Shown: positions 1-5,330 of the stretch, one piece after another | How positions within the stretch are numbered: position 1 is the stretch's first letter | Layout of the letters: each line of letters begins with the position of its first letter | DNA from: Pseudomonadota bacterium | GTDB lineage: Bacteria; Pseudomonadota; Alphaproteobacteria; UBA8366; JADFVY01 | DNA: 8,274 bases | NCBI GenBank assembly: GCA_030671915.1 | Contig: DAOVHN010000078.1 | Span: 1-8,274, forward strand | Reading direction: 5' to 3' | Position numbers and translations under genes: made by a program | Notes under the pieces: generated by a model | Told to the model about the DNA's origin: nothing | The model's input: only the letters and a program-made list of their open reading frames with translations | Database searches by the model: none

Positions 1-1788
1 GACGAGGCGGCGACGGCGGCCGCCATGGCCGGGGCCTTCCACCGGGTCACCATCCGGGAAGTGAACAACCGCGTGGTCGCCGCGCCGGTCGAACCGCGCT
101 CGGCGATCGGCGCCTGGGATGCGGCAGCCGACTCCTACCTGCTGCAGACCCAGACCCAGGGCGTCCATTTCATGCGAAGCCTGGTGGCGGCCAGCCTGGA
201 TATCGAACAGGCCAGGCTGCGGGTCGTGACCCCGGACGTCGGCGGCAGCTTCGGCATGAAGCTGGTTGCCTATCCCGAACAGGTTGCGGTGCTGGCGGCG
301 GCGCGCCTGGTTGGCCGCCCCGTGCGATGGGCCGCGACGCGCGGCGAAAGCATGCTGGCGGACGTGCATGCGCGCGACCATGTCAGCGAGGCGACCCTGG
401 CGCTCGACAAAGAGGGGCGCTTCCTGGGGCTGGAGCTTATGACGCACGGCAATCTCGGCGCATACGCCTCGGCCTTCGCCCCCGCCATCGTGTCCGCGGG
501 ATTCGCGAAAACCGTCGGCTCCGTCTACCGCGTCCAGGCGCTGGCGGTGACCGTGCGCGCCGTCTACACCAACACCGCGCCCACCGACGCCTATCGCGGG
601 GCCGGCAAGCCGGAATCGCTGTATCTGATGGAACGGCTGGTCGACAAGGCCGCCGCCGAGACCGGCATCGACCGGTTCGAGCTGCGCCGCCGCAATCTCG
701 TCGCACCGGTGGACATGCCCTATACCGCGGCCACCGGCATCGTCTGGAAGGACGCGGATTTCCCGGCCGTGCTGGCGCGCGCGCTGGAAGAATCCGACTG
801 TTCGGGTTTCGCCGCGCGCCGGGCGCAATCGGCCGCCGCCGGGCGCCTGCGCGGCTTTGGGCTGGGCATGTATCTGCATATCAGCGGCGGCGTGCCCGAG
901 GATACCGCCACGGTGGCGCTGGAGGCCGACGGTATCGTCGCCATCCGCACCGGCGCACAGGATATCGGCCAGGGGCTGGAGACCAGCTTCGCCCGGATCG
1001 TGGCCGGCAAACTGGGCATCGACGTCGGTCGCGTTCGCCTGCGCCAGGGCGACAGCGAGGATATGCCGGCGCGCACCACGGCGACCGGCGGTTCCTCCGC
1101 GCTGCAGATCGCCGGTATCAACATCTTCCATGCGACCGACGCGATGATTGAAAACCTGCTGCCCCATGCGGGCGAGGCGATGGAGGCGGCGGTGGCGGAT
1201 ATCGCCTATGGCGACGGCAAATTCACCGTGCGCGGCACCGATCTTTCGATCTGCCTCGCCGATCTCGCCCGGCAAATACCGCCGAGCGAGCTGAATGGCT
1301 GCGCCGGTTCTGCGGATTTCAGCGGCGATCACGTATCGGTCCCCAACGGCGCCTATGCCTGCGAGTTGGAGGTCGACCCCGCTACGGGCGCGGTCGAGAT
1401 CCTCGCCTTCACCGGCGTCGACGATGCCGGCACGCGGCTGAACCCGGCAATCGTCGAGGGCCAGCTGCATGGCGGCATCGCCCAGGGCGTCGGCGCGGCG
1501 CTGCTGGAGCGCATCCATTACGACGAGAGCGGCCAGCTTCTGACCGGCTCGTGGATGGATTACGCCCTGCCAAGGGCCGCCGACCTCACCGCCTTTGCGC
1601 TGCATGACGCCGGTATCCCCGCCAGCCACAACCCGCTGGGCGCCAAGGGGGTGGGCGAGCCGGGCACGATCGGCGCCCCGGCGGCGGTGATGAACGCCGT
1701 CGCCGACGCCATCGGCGCGCAGGATGTTATGATGCCGGCCACGCCCGAGAAGGTCTGGCGGGCAATCGAAAGGGGGGCTGGGCGATGA
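1..1788 (+). CDS. Molybdenum hydroxylase large (molybdopterin-binding) subunit, xanthine dehydrogenase/aldehyde oxidase family, 5'-truncated
   Basis: This is the catalytic subunit of a molybdenum hydroxylase, which hydroxylates an aromatic ring, N-heterocycle or aldehyde with water as oxygen donor and passes electrons to FeS/FAD partners. The frame is open from base 1; the ATG at base 25 is internal, because the family's N-terminal domain is missing. About 595 residues remain of a usual 750-800. Visible residues, numbered from base 1: GGSFGMK at 81-87, AYRGAGKPE at 197-205, QDIGQG at 320-325, TGGSS at 362-366, and GVGEPG with the presumed catalytic base Glu553. The AYRGAG motif argues against form I CO dehydrogenase, which carries AYxCSFR. 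The stop codon overlaps the next start by 4 bases (ATGA, 1785-1788), so the two are translationally coupled. The small FeS and FAD subunits should lie to the left, outside the window. The substrate is unknown; the neighbouring aryl-CoA genes suggest an aromatic compound. Confidence 0.93.
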   Translation, partial: DEAATAAAMAGAFHRVTIREVNNRVVAAPVEPRSAIGAWDAAADSYLLQTQTQGVHFMRSLVAASLDIEQARLRVVTPDVGGSFGMKLVAYPEQVAVLAAARLVGRPVRWAATRGESMLADVHARDHVSEATLALDKEGRFLGLELMTHGNLGAYASAFAPAIVSAGFAKTVGSVYRVQALAVTVRAVYTNTAPTDAYRGAGKPESLYLMERLVDKAAAETGIDRFELRRRNLVAPVDMPYTAATGIVWKDADFPAVLARALEESDCSGFAARRAQSAAAGRLRGFGLGMYLHISGGVPEDTATVALEADGIVAIRTGAQDIGQGLETSFARIVAGKLGIDVGRVRLRQGDSEDMPARTTATGGSSALQIAGINIFHATDAMIENLLPHAGEAMEAAVADIAYGDGKFTVRGTDLSICLADLARQIPPSELNGCAGSADFSGDHVSVPNGAYACELEVDPATGAVEILAFTGVDDAGTRLNPAIVEGQLHGGIAQGVGAALLERIHYDESGQLLTGSWMDYALPRAADLTAFALHDAGIPASHNPLGAKGVGEPGTIGAPAAVMNAVADAIGAQDVMMPATPEKVWRAIERGAGR

Positions 1789-2231
1789 CCGGCGACAAGG
1801 ATTTTGCGGAAGCCGTGGGCGAAGGCATGTATGCGCTGGATAATGCGGCTCAAGGCTGGGGCGTGCGAATCGAGGAGATGCGCCCGCATTACGCCATCGC
1901 CCGGATGGCCGTGCGAGACGACATGCTGAACAGCCACGGCGTCTGCCATGGCGGGATGATTTTCGCGCTGGCCGATACGGCCTTCGCCTACGCCTCGAAC
2001 AGCGAGAACCGGGCGACGCTGGCGATTTCCTGCAATATCAGCTTCGCCGCCGCTGTGCCGGCGGGCGCGGAACTGACGGCGGTCGCGGAAAAGCAGTCGC
2101 GCGGCGGCCGTACCGGCATCTACGACGTCACCGTCACCGATGGCGACGGCAATGTCGTGGCCCTGTTCCGCGGCAACTCCTACCAGGTCCGGGGCGAAAG
2201 CGTGCCTGACCTCGGCAAGGATTCCGGTTAA
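1785..2231 (+). CDS. paaI: PaaI-type acyl-CoA thioesterase (hot-dog fold)
   Basis: This is a cytoplasmic hot-dog thioesterase of 148 residues, the normal length for PaaI. The family hydrolyses (hydroxy)phenylacetyl-CoA and related aryl-CoAs, freeing CoA when pathway intermediates stall. The PaaI pattern is clear: MLNSHGVCHGG at 47-57, then FALADTAFAYA at 60-70, whose Asp64 matches the catalytic aspartate of the family, and SRGGRTGIYDVTV at 105-117 followed by VVALFRGNSYQVRG at 124-137. The ATG at 1785 overlaps the stop of the molybdenum hydroxylase gene, with the G-rich AGGGGGG at 1771-1777 as ribosome binding site. The pair is therefore probably co-transcribed and translationally coupled, and an intrinsic terminator follows about 100 bases downstream. 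Coupling to a molybdenum hydroxylase rather than to paaABCDE is less usual. The family call is firm; the exact acyl-CoA is inferred. Confidence 0.93.
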   Translation: MTGDKDFAEAVGEGMYALDNAAQGWGVRIEEMRPHYAIARMAVRDDMLNSHGVCHGGMIFALADTAFAYASNSENRATLAISCNISFAAAVPAGAELTAVAEKQSRGGRTGIYDVTVTDGDGNVVALFRGNSYQVRGESVPDLGKDSG

Positions 2232-2287
2232 CCACGGAGATACCGAGAGTCCTCTTTGAAACCCCGCCGCTCGCTGGGCCGGACCAA

Positions 2288-2317
2288 GGGGGATGTGGGG
2301 ATGAGGGAGATAGGGGG
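2288..2317 (+). other. G-quadruplex-type motif (four G runs)
   Basis: Four G runs of 5, 4, 3 and 5 bases, separated by ATGT, ATGA and AGATA, satisfy the usual G3+N1-7 rule on the + strand. The motif lies in the transcribed 3' region of the paaI unit, just before its terminator. It also forms the left arm of the larger inverted repeat, so a G4 and the long hairpin would be competing folds. Whether either forms in the cell is not known. Confidence 0.5.
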
Positions 2318-2329
2318 ATGAGGAATCTC

Positions 2330-2351
2330 GCGGCCAAAGGCCGCCTTTTTT
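2330..2351 (+). terminator. Rho-independent terminator of the molybdenum hydroxylase-paaI unit
   Basis: A perfect 6-bp all-G/C stem (GCGGCC, loop AAA, GGCCGC) is followed by C and six Ts, then CTT. The T run is on the + strand, so it stops transcription coming from paaI. The flanking AGGGGGAT / ATCCCCCT arms could lengthen the stem. Confidence 0.85.
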
Positions 2352-2441
2352 CTTATCCCCCTATCCCCCTATCCCCCTTCATAGTGAGTCACCAAGCGGC
2401 AGGGGCCCCGGTGTGGAGTCTCCCTCCCCTTGAATTCCCGC

Positions 2442-2492
2442 AAATGTTTTCCGGCTATTGCGGGCCGCTTCCCAAAATGTTTCAATGGCTAT
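2442..2492 (+). promoter_or_regulatory. Duplicated AAATGTTT-(3-4)-GGCTAT motif, candidate regulator site upstream of paaK
   Basis: Copy 1 (2442-2458) is AAATGTTT, three bases, GGCTAT. Copy 2 (2475-2492) is AAATGTTT, four bases, GGCTAT. The copies start 33 bases apart, close to three helical turns, so both would face the same side of the DNA. The second copy overlaps a possible -10 box. This is consistent with a tandem operator or activator site for paaK; I do not recognise it as a known PaaX or PaaR site. Confidence 0.35.
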
Positions 2493-2495
2493 AAC
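2490..2495 (+). promoter_or_regulatory. Possible -10 box (TATAAC) for paaK
   Basis: TATAAC matches five of six bases of the sigma-70 -10 consensus and lies 38 bases before the paaK ATG. No good -35 box sits 16-18 bases upstream, so if it is real the promoter probably needs an activator. The overlapping direct repeat would be a candidate site for one. Confidence 0.25.
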
Positions 2496-2533
2496 CACAA
2501 AGATCCTGTGCCTTTCAGGCCAAGAGGGAAGCC

Positions 2534-3853
2534 ATGACGACCATGAGGCCGACAACGGACCGCCAAGATCTCGACGCGATCGAGACCGCCAGCCGCGACG
2601 AGATTTCCGCGCTGCAGCTCGAACGGCTGAAATGGTCGTTGCGCCACGCTTATGACAATGTGCCCCACTACAGGAAAAGTTTCGACGAGGCCGGTGTCCA
2701 TCCGGATGATCTGGGCGACCTCAGCGATCTCACGAAATTCCCCTTCACCGTAAAGGCCGACCTGCGCGCCAACTATCCCTTCGGAATGTTCGCCGTGCCG
2801 CGCGAGCAGGTGGTCCGCATCCATGCCTCCAGCGGCACCACCGGCAAGCCCACGGTCGTCGGCTATACCCAGAGCGACGTCGATACCTGGGCCGACCTGA
2901 TGGCCCGCTCGATCCGCGCGGCCGGCGGCAAGGCGGGCGATATCGTGCACGTGTCGTACGGGTACGGCCTGTTCACCGGCGGGCTGGGCGCCCATTACGG
3001 GGCCGAGCGGCTGGGCTGCACGGTGATCCCGGTATCCGGCGGCATGACCGAACGACAGGTACAGCTGATCGAGGATTTCGGGGCCGAGATCATCATGGTC
3101 ACCCCGTCCTACATGCTGGCCATCGCCGACGAGTACAAGCGCCAGGGCCTGGACCCGCGCAAATCGCCCTTGCGCATCGGCATGCACGGGGCCGAACCCT
3201 GGACCCAGGCCATGCGCGAGGAGATCGAGGAGACCTTCGACATGGACGCGCTCGACCTCTACGGCCTGTCCGAGGTGATGGGCCCGGGCGTCGCCGGCGA
3301 ATGCGTCGAGACCAAGGACGGGCTGCATCTGTGGGAGGATCATTTCTACCCGGAAGTCGTCGACCCGGAGACCGGCGAAGTCCTGCCCGACGGCGAGGCC
3401 GGCGAACTGGTCTTCACCTCGCTGACCAAGGAGGCCTTCCCGATTGTCCGCTACCGCACCCGGGACCTCACGCGACTGCTGCCCGGCACGGCGCGCAGCA
3501 TGCGGCGCATGGAGAAGGTCACCGGCCGCTCCGACGACATGCTGATTATCCGCGGCGTCAACGTCTTCCCCTCGCAGATCGAGGAACTGATCCTGAAGGA
3601 CGACCGCCTGTCGCCGCATTATGTGCTGGAGCTGTCCTCGAAGGGCCGGCTGGACGCCCTGACCGTGCTGGTCGAACCGCGCCCCGGCCACCCCCTGGGC
3701 GGCGACGAATCCGCCGACGCCTCGCGACGTCTGGCCGAAAACGTCAAGGCCTTCACCGGCGTAAACGCCGATGTGCGCCTGATCCCGGAGGGGGGAATCG
3801 AGCGATCCATGGGCAAGGCGAAGCGCATCGTGGATTTGCGGAATACCGGGTAG
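2534..3853 (+). CDS. paaK: Phenylacetate-CoA ligase (AMP-forming)
   Basis: This cytoplasmic enzyme activates phenylacetate, or a related aryl-acetic or benzoic acid, to its CoA thioester using ATP, the entry step of aryl-CoA catabolism. The 439-residue length is typical of PaaK. The adenylate-forming motifs are intact: the P-loop SSGTTGKPT at 99-107, YGLSEVMGPGVAGEC at 243-257 (characteristic of PaaK), RYRTRD at 306-311, the hinge GRSDDMLIIRGVNVFPSQ at 331-348, and the PaaK-type C-terminal domain to the end. Lys428 in GKAKR is the likely catalytic lysine. The ATG at 2534 is preceded by AGAGGGA at 2522-2528, a reasonable ribosome binding site. The gene is monocistronic as seen: a terminator lies upstream and palindromic repeats lie downstream. 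It converges on a livF remnant and, beyond the Sel1 gene, on the liv operon. Indoleacetate or another arylacetate is an alternative substrate. Confidence 0.96.
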   Translation: MTTMRPTTDRQDLDAIETASRDEISALQLERLKWSLRHAYDNVPHYRKSFDEAGVHPDDLGDLSDLTKFPFTVKADLRANYPFGMFAVPREQVVRIHASSGTTGKPTVVGYTQSDVDTWADLMARSIRAAGGKAGDIVHVSYGYGLFTGGLGAHYGAERLGCTVIPVSGGMTERQVQLIEDFGAEIIMVTPSYMLAIADEYKRQGLDPRKSPLRIGMHGAEPWTQAMREEIEETFDMDALDLYGLSEVMGPGVAGECVETKDGLHLWEDHFYPEVVDPETGEVLPDGEAGELVFTSLTKEAFPIVRYRTRDLTRLLPGTARSMRRMEKVTGRSDDMLIIRGVNVFPSQIEELILKDDRLSPHYVLELSSKGRLDALTVLVEPRPGHPLGGDESADASRRLAENVKAFTGVNADVRLIPEGGIERSMGKAKRIVDLRNTG

Positions 3854-3889
3854 GGGGCGAGCCCGGCGTCCGATTCCGGCACCGAGCGA

Positions 3890-3992
3890 CCTCACCCTTC
3901 GAGGCGGTTGCTTCGCAACCTCCTCAGGATAAGGGCATAAACGTTGGAGCTTCATGCTGCGGAGCCCTGCAGGGGCGTTTCGAAGTATGAGG
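3890..3992. repeat. REP/BIME-like pair of palindromic elements after paaK
   Basis: This 103-base composite element has ends that are inverted copies: CCTCACCCTTCG at 3890-3901 and CGAAGTATGAGG at 3981-3992 match at 9 of 12 positions. The left half holds a strong hairpin, GAGG-C-GGTTGC, loop TTC, GCAACC-T-CCTC (3901-3925), extended by CCCTT (3895-3899) pairing with AAGGG (3931-3935). The right half (3950-3992) is an imperfect 43-base palindrome centred on CCCTGCAGGG (3965-3974). This type of CCTCA..CTTCG element is common between genes in alphaproteobacteria, and here it may also terminate paaK. There is no T run, so it is not a classical terminator. Confidence 0.7.
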
Positions 3993-4001
3993 TTGCGCTA
4001 T

Positions 4002-4010
4002 CCCCCCCCC
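4002..4010. repeat. Nine-C homopolymer tract
   Basis: Nine consecutive Cs lie immediately before the stop codon of the livF remnant (on the minus strand the G run follows the stop). Such tracts are prone to slippage and to length errors in sequencing. No reading frame supported here depends on its length. Confidence 0.9.
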
Positions 4011-4091
4011 TCACAGCCCCAGATACGCCGCCTTCACCCGCTCGTTGCTCAGCAGCGCCTGGCCGCTGGACAGCGGGATGAAGGCCTCCAT
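4011..4091 (-). pseudogene. Remnant of a livF 3' end (last 26 codons plus stop)
   Basis: Read on the minus strand from 4091, the frame gives 26 residues starting MEAFIPLSSGQ and ending in ALLSNERVKAAYLGL with a TGA stop. The last 15 residues are identical to the end of the intact LivF at 5331-6038. At base level 4021-4068 matches 5341-5388 at 46 of 48 positions. The rest of the ATPase (Walker motifs, signature, about 205 residues) is absent, and translation upstream of 4091 no longer resembles LivF in the frames I checked. MEAFIPL differs from the METG-type sequence expected there, so the remnant has begun to decay or was cut just beyond. This is a broken second copy, not a functional gene. 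It implies that a livF gene once ended directly opposite paaK. Confidence 0.8.
4021..4068. repeat. Direct repeat copy A (livF 3' end)
   Basis: This copy matches 5341-5388 at 46 of 48 bases in the same orientation, 1320 bases apart. With copy B it brackets the Sel1 gene. Confidence 0.9.
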
Positions 4092-4182
4092 CCCGACCCT
4101 GGTTGCAAGTCTGACCTCGGCACGGGAACGTCAGACAGGGCTCACGGCGAGCAACGGGTCAAAACTATTGTCGGAATTGGCG

Positions 4183-4198
4183 ATACGGATTACCGTAT
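4183..4198. promoter_or_regulatory. 16-base palindrome just upstream of the Sel1 gene, candidate operator
   Basis: ATACGG, ATTA, CCGTAT is a perfect 6-bp inverted repeat ending 19 bases before the GTG start and 6 bases before the ribosome binding site. It could be an operator or a leader hairpin. A weak -35/-10 pair (TTGTCG at 4168-4173 and TACCGT at 4191-4196, 17 apart) overlaps it, but the match is poor. Confidence 0.3.
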
Positions 4199-4204
4199 GC
4201 CCCC

Positions 4205-4210
4205 GGAGGG
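4205..4210 (+). promoter_or_regulatory. Ribosome binding site that fixes the Sel1 gene start
   Basis: GGAGGG sits 7 bases before the in-frame GTG at 4218. It lies inside the reading frame of the upstream ATG at 4197, which has no comparable site. This decides the start in favour of 4218. Confidence 0.7.
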
Positions 4211-4217
4211 TTGTATC

Positions 4218-5246
4218 GTGATCGAACGAGCAAGATACGTAGGGCCACTGTTGCTCCTCGTTTGTTTACTGGCGGTAACGCCGACCCTCGCGGGGCAGTC
4301 GGAGGAAGGGGCAGTGGAAAACGAGAAGATCGGTGAAGTGATCGCGGCATGGCGATCGATTGCAGAAAGCGGCGATCGCGAAGCGCAATACAGTCTCGGC
4401 GATTTATATCACGCGGGGAAACGCGTGCCCCGGGACGAGGCCGAGGCGGCGAAATGGTACCGCATGGCGGCCGAACAGGGACATGAGGGGGCGCAATGGC
4501 GCCTCGGTATGATGTACGCCGGCGGCGAGGGGGTCCCTCAGAGCGACGTGGAGGCTGCAAAATGGATGAGGATGGCAGCTGACTCCGGAACGCCCGAAGC
4601 GCAGGCTTATCTCGGTTCGATGTATGCCGAGGGGCGCGGGGTACCCAAGGACGAAACCCGGGCGATGAACTGGATGCGTAAGGCGGCGGACCAGGGAATT
4701 GCCATTGCCCAGTTCTATGTCGGAATTGGGTACGGCGCGGGCCGGGGGGTAACGCTTGACTATCGGGAAGCCGAAAAGTGGTTTCTCCTGGCCGCCGAAC
4801 AGGGGCACGCGGAGGCAATGCGGAGCCTCGGAATTCTGTATATGACCGGCTCCGGCGTGCCGCAAGACGACGCCATGGCCGCCCAATGGTTTCGCAAGGC
4901 CGCCGACGGGGAGGACGCCGAATCCCAATATTACCTTGCCCGGATGTATGAAAAGGGCGAGGGGGTGCCGCAAGATATCGCTGCGGCGATCGACCTGCTT
5001 GGCCGGGCGGCCGGGCACGGGCACGGCGAGGCGCAACTGACCATGGGCATGAAACACACGGGGGGCAATGGCGTCCCCCGCGATCTGGTTCTCGCCTATA
5101 TGTGGATAACGCTCGCCGAAGAGCGCCTGCCGCCAGGCAAGGCTCTGGAAACGGCGTCGGGAATGCGCAAACCGTTGACGGTACTGATGAAGCCGGCCCA
5201 GCTCGAGGAAGCCGAGCGGAAGGTGCGGGAATGGAAGTCGAATTGA
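4218..5246 (+). CDS. Secreted/periplasmic Sel1-repeat (TPR-like) protein
   Basis: The product is a 342-residue exported protein made almost wholly of Sel1-like repeats, alpha-alpha hairpins that usually act as protein-binding scaffolds. The start is GTG at 4218, chosen for its GGAGGG site and because it puts a signal peptide at the N-terminus: IERAR, the hydrophobic VGPLLLLVCLLAV at 8-20, then TPTLAG with probable cleavage near residue 25-26. Seven repeats begin at residues 55, 91, 127, 163, 199, 235 and 271, exactly 36 apart, each with an (E/G/I)AQ-type start and most with the GxGVPxD..A..W..KAA pattern. The last leads into a YMWITLAEERLPPG cap and a charged C-terminal helix. The gene uses TTA, GGA and GTA codons more than its GC-rich neighbours, and it is bracketed by direct copies of a livF end, so it looks inserted. 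Its partner and function are unknown. Confidence 0.85.
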   Translation: MIERARYVGPLLLLVCLLAVTPTLAGQSEEGAVENEKIGEVIAAWRSIAESGDREAQYSLGDLYHAGKRVPRDEAEAAKWYRMAAEQGHEGAQWRLGMMYAGGEGVPQSDVEAAKWMRMAADSGTPEAQAYLGSMYAEGRGVPKDETRAMNWMRKAADQGIAIAQFYVGIGYGAGRGVTLDYREAEKWFLLAAEQGHAEAMRSLGILYMTGSGVPQDDAMAAQWFRKAADGEDAESQYYLARMYEKGEGVPQDIAAAIDLLGRAAGHGHGEAQLTMGMKHTGGNGVPRDLVLAYMWITLAEERLPPGKALETASGMRKPLTVLMKPAQLEEAERKVREWKSN

Positions 5247-5254
5247 AGGCGTTC

Positions 5255-5320
5255 CCCATGGACCGGGAATGAGCGCCATGGGCGGCAGATGTGAAATTCG
5301 CCGCCAGCTTGCCGGCCGGC
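5255..5320. other. Cluster of inverted repeats between the convergent Sel1 gene and livF
   Basis: Three short palindromic structures fill most of the 84-base gap: CCCATGG (5255-5261) with CCATGGG (5276-5282); GGCGGC (5281-5286) with GCCGCC (5300-5305); and the self-complementary GCCGGCCGGC (5311-5320). They may jointly act as a bidirectional terminator between converging genes. No T run follows any of them, so classical intrinsic termination is not supported. Confidence 0.35.
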
Positions 5321-5330
5321 GTCGAGTGAC

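Larger units (their letters stand above)
2287..2378. repeat. Imperfect long inverted repeat of AGGGGGAT / ATCCCCCT octamers around a terminator
   Basis: The right arm is three perfect tandem copies of ATCCCCCT (2355-2378). The left arm holds two exact complements, AGGGGGAT at 2287-2294 and 2312-2319, with decayed copies between them. The inner copies can pair across the terminator hairpin and extend it into a long stem. The octamer architecture suggests a dispersed intergenic element rather than chance, but only one example is visible here. Confidence 0.65.
2232..2533. other. Non-coding gap between paaI and paaK
   Basis: No credible gene is present in these 302 bases. From left to right it holds an ACCACGGAGATACCGAGAG tract just after the paaI stop, the G-run arm, the terminator, the C-run arm, a GGGGCCCC palindrome near 2403-2410, the AAATGTTT..GGCTAT direct repeat, a weak -10-like box, and the paaK ribosome binding site. 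The paaK promoter must lie here if paaK is transcribed independently of the terminated upstream unit. Confidence 0.7.

Noticed and set aside
25..27. ATG at base 25 as the true start of the molybdenum hydroxylase subunit
   Set aside because: The frame is open to base 1 and the N-terminal domain of the family is missing, so the gene continues to the left of the window.
2229..2262. ACCACGGAGATACCGAGAG tract after paaI as a repeat or regulatory element
   Set aside because: It resembles CCACGGAG-type intergenic tracts and has a short internal repeat, but one short copy is not enough to call an element.
2489..3955. Long open frame on the minus strand opposite paaK (about 488 codons)
   Set aside because: It mirrors the high-GC codon pattern of paaK, is rich in Gly, Arg, His and Gln, and has no recognisable domain. 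paaK on the + strand has all its family motifs.
3954..4217. N-terminal extension of the Sel1 protein from an ATG at 3954 or 4197
   Set aside because: The extension crosses the REP-like element, the C9 tract and the livF remnant, reads as low-complexity Arg/Pro/Gln sequence, and would bury the signal peptide. The GGAGGG site fits GTG 4218 instead.
4165..5259. Long open frames on the minus strand opposite the Sel1 gene
   Set aside because: Their products are Arg/Pro-rich with no domain, while the + strand frame has seven regular Sel1 repeats and a signal peptide.
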